A stretch of 64,000 bases of DNA from Aliidongia dinghuensis (GCF_014643535.1 NZ_BMJQ01000014.1:1-64000); one strand, 5' to 3'. Shown: positions 24,671 through 33,191, numbered from the stretch's first letter. Numbers and translations: made by a program. The notes: a model not told the origin generated them from the sequence alone.

Positions 24671-25543
24671 TCATGCCTCATAGAGGCCCAGGTTTCCCCT
24701 GATGTATGTGTCGAAGGTCATGGGCTTCTGACCGGTGTAGCGCTCGATCACCTCGTCCGTGCCCGCGAACACTCCGGCATTGTAATCCTTCGAGACCTCA
24801 AGGATGTGCTGGGCAAGGAAGCCGTTGAACCAACTTTCGAAGAGCGTGCGGGTCTCATCCTCCGTGGTCACGTCGTAGCGGATTTCCCGGCCGAGGATGC
24901 CTGACAGCTCCTGAAACCACTCACGATACGGGCGCTGTTGGGGCCCGCACAGTTCGTAGGTCTTGCCCGCGTGCGGCATGGGGCGCTGAAGAATTTCGGC
25001 GATGAAGCGGGCCTGGTCCTCGGCGGCGATCGGGGCGTGGGTTCCATCGTGGAACGGAAGTTTGACGTGGCCCTCCTTGATCGCCGCGCGCAGGCCTGGC
25101 ATGGCGAACCACTCAGCGAAGAAGGTCGGGCGAAGGTGCGTGATCGCGATCCCCGTCCTGTCGAGCACGCGTTCTGAGACCCAATGGTTGAACGCCGCAT
25201 GGCTCTTGGCCTCGCGCCTGGCGCAGATCTGCGACATGTTGACGACCGCTCCGACCCGCGCGTCGACCGCCGCCTCGGCAAAGATCGCCGTGGCCTCGAT
25301 CAGGCCGGGACGGACCGGGTAACACAAATAGGCGGCGCCGATCCCCTGGAGCGCGGTGCGGATCGACGGATAATCGAGCAGATCCCCGAACACGACTTCC
25401 GCGCCGAGCGCTCGCAGGTGCTTGCTCCCCTCATTGTCGCTGTGCGCGAATACTCGGACCTCCTGACCACTGCGGATCAGATGTTCGACGGTTCGCTTGC
25501 CGGTCTTCCCCGTGGGTCCGGTCACCAGGATTTTCGCGCTCAT
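24671..25543 (-). CDS. NmrA-like NAD(P)-binding protein
   Basis: This 290-residue atypical SDR has LVTGPTGKTG at the N-terminus and the NmrA layout (GAVVNMSQICA, THLRPTFFAEWF, IAAEDQARFIAEIL), like NAD(P)H:quinone oxidoreductase/azoreductase-like members. It is the first gene of a minus-strand pair with the enoyl-CoA hydratase. A TGGCGATC-type element lies 99 bases before its start and ties it to the TetR protein at 25792. Confidence 0.85.
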   Translation of the reverse strand: MSAKILVTGPTGKTGKRTVEHLIRSGQEVRVFAHSDNEGSKHLRALGAEVVFGDLLDYPSIRTALQGIGAAYLCYPVRPGLIEATAIFAEAAVDARVGAVVNMSQICARREAKSHAAFNHWVSERVLDRTGIAITHLRPTFFAEWFAMPGLRAAIKEGHVKLPFHDGTHAPIAAEDQARFIAEILQRPMPHAGKTYELCGPQQRPYREWFQELSGILGREIRYDVTTEDETRTLFESWFNGFLAQHILEVSKDYNAGVFAGTDEVIERYTGQKPMTFDTYIRGNLGLYEA

Positions 25544-25641
25544 CGTTACGGCTCCGTCAGTTGTCGAGGGCTACGCCAGCGGCGGACGCGTCTGCGGCGC
25601 TTCGAGATCGCCTCGGAGGTGCTCAGATGTGGCCTATATAC

Positions 25642-25655
25642 GTGGCGATCTCCAT
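25642..25655. promoter_or_regulatory. TetR operator before the NmrA-hydratase pair
   Basis: GTGGCGATCTCCAT matches the perfect 26385 site (GTGGCGATCGCCAT) at 13 of 14 positions. It lies in an AT-rich stretch with TATAATTATA, suitable for the minus-strand promoter. Confidence 0.6.
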
Positions 25656-25791
25656 CTATAATTATACAGATGCCGGGCGAAGTCTGAATGGTCAAGGGGC
25701 AAGCGTCGCTGGCCGACGTGTCATGATCCTTTGGACGGATCTCGGCTTACTCGAGGCGATTGCGGCTTCGCTCGTCGAAAGGGGCCTCAGC

Positions 25792-26355
25792 TTAGGTGCC
25801 GCTGACCGCGTCCTTCAGCCAGGCGCGCGTGGAGGTTAGTATCCGTTCGGAACATTTTGGGTCGTCCACGGCTCGAGCCAGAATCATCGCGCCTGCGATC
25901 GTCGCGATCATCCCCAAGGCATTGTTTTCCCGCATGCGCCGTTTCCGATGCGGCATAAGCTCTGCCAGCCGGCTGATGCGACGACCCAAAGCGGCAGTGA
26001 AGATGCTGCGCACCGAACGATCCTGTCGGAATATCTCCGAGCCGACGGCGGCCACTGCGCATCCTTCGCCGGGATTGTCTCGATGCTCGGGCGAAAGATA
26101 CTGATCGATGTAGTCGTCGACGTCTTTAAGGTCCGCAAACCGGCTGCCAAAGCTGAAAAGTGCTCGGTCGAGTGCTTCCGCAAGCAGCCGGTCCTTCGAG
26201 CCAAATTGGCTGTAGAGACTGCCGTAGGTCAGGCCGGCCGCTTCGCCTAAAGCCTCGACCCCTACGCCTCGCACGCCTCGTTCCAGGAACAGACGCGCCG
26301 CCTCGTTCAGGATGCGGTCCCGATTCTCGGCTGCTTTCTCCCTCGTGACCCTCAT
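25792..26355 (-). CDS. TetR/AcrR family regulator
   Basis: This 187-residue protein has a TetR HTH (VTREKAAENRDRILNEAARL, then VGVEALGEAAGLTYGSLYSQ). It resembles the group that controls old yellow enzyme and NmrA genes. It is divergent from the old yellow enzyme gene. TGGCGATCGCCA-type sites lie between them, and another lies before the NmrA-hydratase pair, so it probably controls both flanks and itself. Confidence 0.9.
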   Translation of the reverse strand: MRVTREKAAENRDRILNEAARLFLERGVRGVGVEALGEAAGLTYGSLYSQFGSKDRLLAEALDRALFSFGSRFADLKDVDDYIDQYLSPEHRDNPGEGCAVAAVGSEIFRQDRSVRSIFTAALGRRISRLAELMPHRKRRMRENNALGMIATIAGAMILARAVDDPKCSERILTSTRAWLKDAVSGT

Positions 26356-26384
26356 CGCTAGACCTCCGGACGCTTGACATATTC

Positions 26385-26425
26385 GTGGCGATCGCCATTG
26401 TAAGATTTTAGATGGCTATCGCCAC
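26385..26425. promoter_or_regulatory. two TetR operators and promoter before the old yellow enzyme gene
   Basis: GTGGCGATCGCCAT (26385-26398) contains the perfect 12-base palindrome TGGCGATCGCCA; ATGGCTATCGCCAC (26412-26425) is a second copy in opposite orientation. TTGACA at 26374-26379 precedes the first copy, so a repressor there would sit between the -35 and -10 regions. Confidence 0.7.
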
Positions 26426-26585
26426 TAAAGTGAGGCTCGTGACTGGTGTCAAGCTGTCGGGCGCCGGTCGCGCGGCCGGTTCGCGAATTCAGGCCGCTTT
26501 GAAGCTTCGGGGCCGGGCTTTGGCGTCAAGCCTGGCGCTCCACCCGTCGTCAAAACTGAGAATTCCGATTTTGAAGGTGCAAGGT

Positions 26586-27698
26586 ATGCCTAGCTTGTTC
26601 GATCCCATCCGGTTTGGCGCCATCAATTCTCCGAACCGGATCGTGATGGCGCCGCTCACCCGTGGCCGCGCCGATCGCAATCACGTTCCGACGCCGGTGA
26701 TGGCGGAATACTATGCTCAGCGCGCATCGGCGGGCCTGATCATTTCCGAAGCGACGGGTATCAGCGCCGAGGGATTGGGCTTCCCCCATGCACCGGGTCT
26801 TTGGAACGCAAATCAGGTCGCCGGCTGGAAACATGTGACCGATCGTGTCCATGCGGCTGGTGGGCGAATGGTCGCGCAGCTCTGGCACATGGGCCGCCTG
26901 GTGCATCCCTCCTTCAATGGAGGGGCGAAACCCGTGTCGGCGTCCGCGACAACGGTCTCGGGTCAGACGCACACCTATGAGGGAAGGAAACCACTCGAAC
27001 CCGCCCGAGCACTCGGCATCGAGGAAATCCCTCGCGTGGTGGCCGATTATGAAACGGCCGCGCGTAACGCCATCGCGGCGGGCTTCGACGGCGTCGAGAT
27101 CCACGCCGCCAATGGATATCTCATCGATCAGTTTCTCCGCGATAACTCGAATCTCCGGACAGACGAGTACGGCGGTTCGATCGCGAACCGGATCAGATTT
27201 CTCCGCGACGTGACCTCTACCGTGGTCGCCGCTGTCGGCGCTGACTGCGTCGGCGTGCGCCTGTCGCCGAATGGTGCGGCATGGGGTGTCAACGACAGCG
27301 ATCCTCATTCGCTCTTTCCGGCGGCAGCAGCGACGCTGGACTCCTTTGGGCTCGCATACCTTCACGTTCGGGAAGCTCCGTTCACCGGCAAGCTCGATAC
27401 GACCGGTGGCGGCGCTCGTGATGCTTCCGATGTTCCGCCGGTCGCGCCGAAGATACGCGCTTCGTTTCGCGGCCCGTTGATCCTGAATTCGGACTTCGAC
27501 GGCGCGCGCGCGTCGGAGGTGCTCGCTCGGGGGGAGGCCGACGCCATCAGCTTCGGACGACCCTTCATCGCCAATCCGGATCTTCCGCTGCGGATTCGTG
27601 ACGGGCTACCGCTCGCCGAGTTCGATCAAGCAACCCTCTATACAAACGGTCGGGAGGGCTACGCAGATTATCCGCGCTCTTCCGTCGCAGCTGCTTAA
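26586..27698 (+). CDS. old yellow enzyme family flavin oxidoreductase (NemA-like)
   Basis: This 370-residue FMN-dependent TIM barrel has MAPLTRGRAD near the N-terminus and the substrate-binding and catalytic set HAANGY (His173, Asn176, Tyr178), then RTDEYGG and FGRPFIANPD. Such enzymes reduce alpha,beta-unsaturated carbonyls, nitro compounds and N-ethylmaleimide. The start at 26586 fits the family; the in-frame ATG at 26412 would translate through the operator. The exported hydrolase follows by 17 bases. Confidence 0.92.
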   Translation: MPSLFDPIRFGAINSPNRIVMAPLTRGRADRNHVPTPVMAEYYAQRASAGLIISEATGISAEGLGFPHAPGLWNANQVAGWKHVTDRVHAAGGRMVAQLWHMGRLVHPSFNGGAKPVSASATTVSGQTHTYEGRKPLEPARALGIEEIPRVVADYETAARNAIAAGFDGVEIHAANGYLIDQFLRDNSNLRTDEYGGSIANRIRFLRDVTSTVVAAVGADCVGVRLSPNGAAWGVNDSDPHSLFPAAAATLDSFGLAYLHVREAPFTGKLDTTGGGARDASDVPPVAPKIRASFRGPLILNSDFDGARASEVLARGEADAISFGRPFIANPDLPLRIRDGLPLAEFDQATLYTNGREGYADYPRSSVAAA

Positions 27699-27715
27699 CC
27701 TGACAGGAGGAGCCA

Positions 27716-28711
27716 ATGAGACGCTCGGATTTCATTCGAGGAGGCGCCCTCCTCGGGCTTGTAGGGGCTGCCGGTTTTGGCGCTCGCGCCGAGGAGAAGA
27801 AAGCTGCCGCGCGCCCGGGGCCGGCCGAAGCATCCGGACACGTCCCTACGCCCACCTTCTATCGGACCGAAACGGTTGAAGGCATTCCCATCTTTTACCG
27901 GGAAGCCGGGCGTCCGGGCTCGCCGGTCGTTATGCTGCTGCACGGCTGGCCGTCATCCTCGCGAATGTATCGGGACCTCATTCCGCTACTTGCCGACAAG
28001 TATCATGTCATCGCTCCCGACTATCCCGGTTTCGGGCAAAGCGGTGTCCCCCCGCGCAGCACGTATGACTACAGTTTTGATAGCACAGGTCAGATCCTGG
28101 ATGCCTTTTTACAAAAACTGCAGATCGAAAAGTTTGCGCTCTATGCTTCGGATATCGGGGGCCCAATTGGCTATCGGTTGATGTTGAAGAAGCCTGGCCG
28201 AATGACCGCCCTCATCGCTCAAAATTCGCCTGCGTACCGAAGCCCGAACCCTTACTTCAAGACATTGGCTCAGTACTGGAAGGACGGTTCAGCGGAAAGT
28301 CGCCAGGCGGCCCGAGTATATATCAGCCCCGAAGCGATCAAGAGACTGTATGTGTTTGGGGTCAAGGACGAAGCGAGGATCGATCCCGATAACTGGCTCA
28401 TTGACAATTGCCTGATGAGCAGGCCCGGTGTCGATGAGATCAACCTCGATATTCTTCATGACATAGGAGGCGACGGTCCGGTCTTGCTGAAGGCCCAGGA
28501 CTACTTCCGTGAGCATCGTCCGCCGACGTTGGTCGTTACGGGCGCCAATGACGAGGTCTTCTCAGGAGAGTACATGAAAAAGTATCGGGACTTTTTGCCC
28601 GATGCAGAGATTCATCTTCTCGATACGGGCCATTTCGCGCTGGAGGATCATGCGAGCGAAATTGCATCCCTGGCGCTCGATTTCCTTGGTCGGACAATCA
28701 GGAACGATTGA
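27716..28711 (+). CDS. Tat-exported alpha/beta hydrolase, Asp-nucleophile type
   Basis: This 331-residue protein starts with a twin-arginine signal (MRRSDFIRGGALLGLVGAAG). The hydrolase domain has HGWP (76-79), nucleophile elbow SDIGG with Asp146, and catalytic His306 in DTGHFALEDH. An Asp nucleophile is the mark of epoxide hydrolases and haloalkane dehalogenases rather than esterases. AGGAGGAG precedes the ATG. Base composition is lower in GC than its neighbours. It likely opens epoxides or removes halogen in the periplasm. Confidence 0.85.
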   Translation: MRRSDFIRGGALLGLVGAAGFGARAEEKKAAARPGPAEASGHVPTPTFYRTETVEGIPIFYREAGRPGSPVVMLLHGWPSSSRMYRDLIPLLADKYHVIAPDYPGFGQSGVPPRSTYDYSFDSTGQILDAFLQKLQIEKFALYASDIGGPIGYRLMLKKPGRMTALIAQNSPAYRSPNPYFKTLAQYWKDGSAESRQAARVYISPEAIKRLYVFGVKDEARIDPDNWLIDNCLMSRPGVDEINLDILHDIGGDGPVLLKAQDYFREHRPPTLVVTGANDEVFSGEYMKKYRDFLPDAEIHLLDTGHFALEDHASEIASLALDFLGRTIRND

Positions 28712-28856
28712 ATAGCTGGAGACGCTCCCTCACAGGTCAATCGTAGTCGCCAGCCGAACTACGCCTGCCGCTATGGTCGGGCTGTCGGTGATGACGGGCA
28801 ACGGAGTTGGCTCAGCCGGCACCTTCTCGGCCATCACCGGGACCAGCACGAACCGG

Positions 28857-29033
28857 TCAACTCTCCGGAGCGAAATTGCTTGGGCCGGATCGAGATCTGG
28901 TCGGTGCCGATCCCACGTCAGCCGCGTGCGCCATCTCCTCGGCGGGCATGCCCTCCTGACGCATCGCGACAACCCGTACCTGCAACCCCGAGACCGCCGC
29001 CACGTAGCGGGCTCGCAAATCCTCGCCACTCAC
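28857..29033 (-). CDS. small protein coupled to a TetR gene, probably truncated
   Basis: The GTG start overlaps the stop of the TetR gene at 29030, a normal coupling arrangement. The first 38 residues look like real coding sequence (SGEDLRARYVAAVSGLQVRV, then VAMRQEGMPAEEMAHAAD). The last 20 residues are low-quality and the frame ends at residue 58, so the gene seems cut off. No family can be named. The remaining intergenic stretch to 28712 shows no clear gene. Confidence 0.45.
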   Translation of the reverse strand: MSGEDLRARYVAAVSGLQVRVVAMRQEGMPAEEMAHAADVGSAPTRSRSGPSNFAPES

Positions 29034-29629
29034 AAGCTGCCGTCGGCGCCCCAGCGCAACAAGGCCAGCGCCGGGGCCACCGTGCCTTCGAGCAAAGGGC
29101 GCTCCGGTCGGACACGCGCGAGGACGCGGATGCCCATCAGTATGCCCAAGAGATGCTGCGCAAGCGTCGCCGCTGCCTGTGACCGGGTGATCGTACCGTC
29201 TGCCTGGCCGGCCTCGACGCAACGCAGGAAGAAGGCCTCGATCCGCCGCAGCACCGCGGCGACGGCAGATCGAAACTCGGGATCATGAGGCGCCACGTCG
29301 AGCGCCGCATTCACCAGCATGCAGCCCTTGCGGTCCCGATCCTCGAGCGAGCGCGTCAGGATCTCGCCGAAGAAGGCCTCGATCGCGGCAAGCGGCGGCA
29401 AGGCCTCGCAACGCCGGATCCGGTCCGAAATGCCGGCTTCGACATAGTGATCCAGAGCTTTCTGATAGAGAGCCCGCTTGTCACCGAAGGCGTTGTAGAG
29501 GCTGGCCGCGGTGAGGCCTGTCCGGGCGACCAAGTCCTTGACCGAGGTCGCGTCATAGCCTTGCGCCCAGAAGCACAAGACCGCGGCTTCCAGCACTGCG
29601 CCTTCGTCGAACTCTCTTGGTCGTGCCAT
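29030..29629 (-). CDS. TetR/AcrR family regulator
   Basis: This 199-residue protein has a TetR HTH (MARPREFDEGAVLEAAVLCF, then ATSVKDLVARTGLTAASLYN) and the RKGCMLVNAA motif common in AcrR-type repressors. The start at 29629 gives the conserved ARPREF N-terminus. It is divergent from the peroxiredoxin-GST operon, with a 22-base inverted repeat between them, and is the probable repressor of that operon. Confidence 0.9.
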   Translation of the reverse strand: MARPREFDEGAVLEAAVLCFWAQGYDATSVKDLVARTGLTAASLYNAFGDKRALYQKALDHYVEAGISDRIRRCEALPPLAAIEAFFGEILTRSLEDRDRKGCMLVNAALDVAPHDPEFRSAVAAVLRRIEAFFLRCVEAGQADGTITRSQAAATLAQHLLGILMGIRVLARVRPERPLLEGTVAPALALLRWGADGSL

Positions 29630-29655
29630 TCCGCTATCCCACGTTCGCTGTTGCA

Positions 29656-29677
29656 TTTTAGAATGATCATACTAAAA
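29656..29677. promoter_or_regulatory. 22-bp inverted repeat between TetR and peroxiredoxin operon
   Basis: The element consists of TTTTAG, a central ATGATCAT and CTAAAA, with only one mismatched pair. It lies 26 bases before the TetR start and 74 bases before the peroxiredoxin start. Likely TetR operator. Confidence 0.65.
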
Positions 29678-29751
29678 CGCAAGGCGTGGCCGTCATCCAC
29701 CCCCCGATGCCGCGCCAGGACGCGAAATCGGGACCGAAAAGGATCAGTCTG

Positions 29752-30405
29752 ATGGGACTGCAGCAACAGCTCGACGCCTTCAAAGCCGAATTCGCGCGCA
29801 CAGCCCCTGCCGGCAGGCCCGCTCTCTATGAGACCAAGATCGAGGAATTGCGCGCCATCTTCGCGCTCGAACGTGCGATCGGGCTCGGCGATGTGGCGCC
29901 CGACTTCCGACTGCCCGATGCAAAGGGCGCGGTGGTGGTGCTGCATGACCTGCTGCAATCGGGACCCGCCGTCGTCACCTTCTATCGCGGCGGCTGGTGC
30001 CCGTATTGCAACATCCAGCTTCGGGCCTATGAGGCCATCCTGCCGGAGATCACCGAACTGGGCGCCCGGCTGGTCGCGATCTCGCCGCAACTGCCGGACG
30101 GCTCGCTCTCGACCGCCGAGGCGAATGCCCTGACCTTCGACGTGCTGAGCGACATCGGCAACGATGTCGCGCGCCGCTTCGGCCTCGTCTGGTCGCTGGC
30201 CGAAGAACTGCGCGCCGCTCTCCGCTCGAACAACAAGGCGCTCCCCGGCATCAACGGCGACGACAGTTGGGAGCTGCCGGTGCCCGCGACCTACGTCATC
30301 GCCCAGGACGGCCGCGTGGCCCTTGCCGCCGTCGAGGTCGACTATCGCCGACGCCTTGAGCCGGACGCCATCCTGGACGCGCTCAAGGCGCTGCGCGCCG
30401 GGTAA
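29752..30405 (+). CDS. AhpC/TSA-family peroxiredoxin-like protein
   Basis: This 217-residue thioredoxin-fold protein has TFYRGGWCPYCNIQLRAYE with Cys83 and Cys86, the active site of the AhpC/TSA group often annotated as peroxiredoxin-like. The two cysteines three residues apart suggest a thiol-disulfide or peroxidase reaction. The start at 29752 has AAAGGATC upstream. It heads an operon with two glutathione transferases, an SDR and a monooxygenase. Confidence 0.88.
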   Translation: MGLQQQLDAFKAEFARTAPAGRPALYETKIEELRAIFALERAIGLGDVAPDFRLPDAKGAVVVLHDLLQSGPAVVTFYRGGWCPYCNIQLRAYEAILPEITELGARLVAISPQLPDGSLSTAEANALTFDVLSDIGNDVARRFGLVWSLAEELRAALRSNNKALPGINGDDSWELPVPATYVIAQDGRVALAAVEVDYRRRLEPDAILDALKALRAG

Positions 30406-30431
30406 CAACCACATAAGCCAGAGGAAACGCC

Positions 30432-31136
30432 ATGATCCGGTTCTATTTCCATCCGACGCCCAACCCCGCCAAGGTGGCACTCCTCCTGGAAGAGACGGAG
30501 CTGCCCTACGAGACCGTGCCCGTCGATACCAGCAAGGGCGAGCAGCATCTGCCGGCGTTCCGGGCGATCAATCCCAACGGCAAGGTGCCGGCGATCGTCG
30601 ATACCGACGGGCCGGGCGGCAAGGAAGCGCGGGTATTCGATTCCACCGCCATCCTGATGTACCTCGCCGAGAAGACCGGCCGGTTCCTGGGCGCACCGGA
30701 GGATCGGCCCGAGCTTCTGTCTTGGCTGCTCTTCATCGCCTCCGGCCTCGGGCCATTCTCTGGCCAAGCGGTGCATTTCCAATATGCCGCGCCTGAAGGG
30801 CTCGACTATGCGGTGAACCGCTATCGCCGGGAGGCCGAGCGCCACTATCAGGTGCTGAACGACCATCTGGAAGGTCGAATCTACATCGTCGGCGATACCT
30901 ACACGATCGCCGACATCTCGGCCTGGGGCTGGCTCGACCGCGCGGCGCGCGTGCGCAAGGGCGAGGAGGATCCTCTCGCGGCCTTCCCGAACCTGAAGCG
31001 GCTGTTCCAGACCGTCGATGCCCGTCCCGCGGTTGCCCGCGCCCGGGCCGTCGGCAAGGACCACGCCTTCAAGAAGGTCAACGACGAGGAGACCAAGCGG
31101 GCGCTCTTCCCGTCCAACTACCCGCCGGCCGCCTGA
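30432..31136 (+). CDS. glutathione S-transferase
   Basis: This 234-residue protein has a thioredoxin-like N-terminal domain (FHPTPNPAKVALLLEETELP, NPNGKVPAIVD, FDSTAILMYLAE) and a helical C-terminal domain (YTIADISAWGWL). It is a cytoplasmic GST of the bacterial beta/theta-like type, conjugating or reducing electrophiles with glutathione. GAGGAAAC precedes the ATG, and the gene lies 26 bases after the peroxiredoxin gene. Confidence 0.9.
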   Translation: MIRFYFHPTPNPAKVALLLEETELPYETVPVDTSKGEQHLPAFRAINPNGKVPAIVDTDGPGGKEARVFDSTAILMYLAEKTGRFLGAPEDRPELLSWLLFIASGLGPFSGQAVHFQYAAPEGLDYAVNRYRREAERHYQVLNDHLEGRIYIVGDTYTIADISAWGWLDRAARVRKGEEDPLAAFPNLKRLFQTVDARPAVARARAVGKDHAFKKVNDEETKRALFPSNYPPAA

Positions 31137-31159
31137 GCTGAGAACCCGAGGAGATGAGC

Positions 31160-32035
31160 ATGGCTGACTCGCCCGAATACACGCCCCCAAAGGTCTGGAC
31201 CTGGAACCAGCCCAACGGTGGCGCCTTCGCAAGCACCAACCGCCCGATCGCGGGACCGACGCATGAAAAGGAATTGCCGGTCGGGCGGCACCCGCTGCAA
31301 CTCTATTCGCTCGGCACGCCCAACGGCGTGAAGGTCACGATCATGCTGGAGGAGCTTCTCGCCCTCGGCCATGCTGGCGCCGAGTATGATGCCTGGCTGA
31401 TCAAGATTGACGGCGAGCAGTTCGGCAGCGGCTTCGTCGCGGTCAATCCCAATTCGAAGATCCCGGCGCTGCTTGACCAGAGCGGCCCGCAGCCGATCCG
31501 GGTGTTCGAATCCGGCTCGATCCTGCTCTATCTGGCGGAAAAGTTCGGCGCCTTCCTGCCCAAGGATGTCCCGAGCCGGACCGAGACGTTGAACTGGCTG
31601 TTCTGGCAGATGGGGAGTGCGCCCTATCTCGGCGGCGGCTTCGGGCATTTCTACGCCTACGCGCCGACGAAGATCGAGTATGCGATCGATCGCTTCGCCA
31701 TGGAGGTGAAGCGCCAGTTGGACGTGCTCGACCGCCGGCTGGCGGAAAGCGAATACCTCGCCGGCCCCGAATACACCATCGCCGATATCGCGGTGTTCCC
31801 GTGGTACGGAGGGTTGGTGAAGGGCTGGCAATACGAGGCAGCGGAGTTCCTATCGGTTCAGGATTACAAGAACGTGCAGCGCTGGGCCGAGGCCGTCTTT
31901 GCGCGGCCTGCGGTGAAGCGTGGCCGCATGGTCAATCGCATCAGAGGCGACGCTTCCGAGCAACTGCGCGAGCGCCATGACGCCGGCGATTTCGAGACCA
32001 AGACCCAAGACAAGCTCGCGGGAGCGCAACCATGA
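31160..32035 (+). CDS. yghU: YghU-like glutathione-dependent disulfide-bond oxidoreductase
   Basis: This 291-residue GST of the Nu class has the YghU-specific N-terminal extension (PPKVWTWNQPNGG), SLGTPNGVKVTIMLEELLA, NPNSKIPALLD and FESGSILLYLAEKF. YghU-type enzymes reduce disulfides or peroxides with glutathione. The ATG at 31160 was chosen over 31154 because GAGGAG directly abuts the latter. Its stop overlaps the ATG of the following SDR. Confidence 0.9.
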   Translation: MADSPEYTPPKVWTWNQPNGGAFASTNRPIAGPTHEKELPVGRHPLQLYSLGTPNGVKVTIMLEELLALGHAGAEYDAWLIKIDGEQFGSGFVAVNPNSKIPALLDQSGPQPIRVFESGSILLYLAEKFGAFLPKDVPSRTETLNWLFWQMGSAPYLGGGFGHFYAYAPTKIEYAIDRFAMEVKRQLDVLDRRLAESEYLAGPEYTIADIAVFPWYGGLVKGWQYEAAEFLSVQDYKNVQRWAEAVFARPAVKRGRMVNRIRGDASEQLRERHDAGDFETKTQDKLAGAQP

Positions 32036-32838
32036 ACGTCGCGGGGAAACGAGTCCTGATCACCGGCGGTTCGAGCGGCATCGGGCTGGCGCTTGCTCGC
32101 GCATGCCTGGCTAAGGGTGCCAAGGTCGTCATCACCGGGCGCCGGCCCGAGGCCCTCTCGGCGGCGCTCCAGGAGCTTCGGCAAGCCAGCCCCTCAATCT
32201 GGAGCGTGGCCGCAGATGTCGCGACGCCGGAAGGCCGCGCGACGACGATCCATGGCGCGATTGACGCCTCGGGCGGCCTCGACGTTCTCATCAACAACGC
32301 TGGTGGCGTCCGGGCCGGACGCTTGGAGAACATTCCGGAAGCCGAACTCCAGGCGATGATCGATGTTGACCTCCTGGCGCCGATCCTGCTGACGCGTGCC
32401 GCCCTGCCGGCGCTGCGCGCCAGCGGTGACGCGATGATCGTGAATGTCACCTCGGGCGCCGCACTGATCGGGACGCCGTTCTACGCGACCTATGCCGCAA
32501 CCAAGGCCGGCTTGGCCCGCTTCGGAGAAGCGCTCAGGCGAGAGCTTAAGGGCGAAGGCATACACGTCCTTACCGTCTATCCGGGTGGCACGGATACGCC
32601 CATGATGAAATCGAACCGAGCGGGCCCCGAACTCGGCTTCGCGCGTGAACCGGCCTCGGCCGTCGCCGATGCCATTCTCGACGGTATCGAGACCGACGCT
32701 TTCGAGGTCATTCGCGGCGGCGAGGCGCGCGCTCAGATGATCGCACTCAACCGGGACAATCCGGCTGCGGTGGACGATCGGTTTCTCGGCATGAAGTCCG
32801 CCCTGGAAGAGGCGGTCAAAGATCACTCGGCGCTTTGA
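32032..32838 (+). CDS. SDR family oxidoreductase
   Basis: This 268-residue SDR has TGGSSGIG (11-18), NNAG (88-91), Ser141, Tyr154 and Lys158, and the DltE-like C-terminal end without PVDGG. TGRR after strand two suggests NADP(H). Its ATG overlaps the stop of the YghU-like gene, so the two are translationally coupled. Substrate unknown. Confidence 0.9.
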   Translation: MNVAGKRVLITGGSSGIGLALARACLAKGAKVVITGRRPEALSAALQELRQASPSIWSVAADVATPEGRATTIHGAIDASGGLDVLINNAGGVRAGRLENIPEAELQAMIDVDLLAPILLTRAALPALRASGDAMIVNVTSGAALIGTPFYATYAATKAGLARFGEALRRELKGEGIHVLTVYPGGTDTPMMKSNRAGPELGFAREPASAVADAILDGIETDAFEVIRGGEARAQMIALNRDNPAAVDDRFLGMKSALEEAVKDHSAL

Positions 32839-32888
32839 GCAAACTAAGACCTAGACATACAACCGTTCTCGAACTTCAAGGAAATCCC

Positions 32889-33191
32889 ATGACCGCTGTT
32901 TCTCTCTACGTCGAGCTCAAGGCAAAGCCGGGAAAAGAGGAGGAGGTCGCCGCCTTTCTCGCGGGCGCCCAGAGCCTGGTTGCGGCCGAACCTGGCACGA
33001 TCGCCTGGTTTGCCGTGCGTTACGACAAGGACACCTTCGCGATCTTCGATGCTTTCGATAACGAGGCGGGCCGCGGAGCGCATCTCTCCGGCCAGGTTGC
33101 CGCAGCACTCATGGCGCATGCCGGTGAACTTCTCGCCGCGGCGCCCCAAATCCGTAAGGCGGACGTCCTCGCTGACAAGCTGCCGGCCTGA
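32889..33191 (+). CDS. antibiotic biosynthesis monooxygenase (ABM) domain protein
   Basis: This 100-residue protein has the ABM ferredoxin-like fold pattern (VELKAKPGKEEEVAAFLAGA, AEPGTIAWFAVRYD, FAIFDAFDNEAGRGAHL). Small ABM proteins act as cofactor-free quinone-forming monooxygenases or as dimeric binding proteins. The start at 32889 has CAAGGAAA upstream. It is the last gene of the peroxiredoxin-GST operon, 50 bases after the SDR. Confidence 0.82.
   Translation: MTAVSLYVELKAKPGKEEEVAAFLAGAQSLVAAEPGTIAWFAVRYDKDTFAIFDAFDNEAGRGAHLSGQVAAALMAHAGELLAAAPQIRKADVLADKLPA

Noticed and set aside
26412..26585. N-terminal extension of the old yellow enzyme from the ATG at 26412
   Set aside because: It would translate through an operator site and adds 58 residues foreign to the family; 26586 fits the normal N-terminus.
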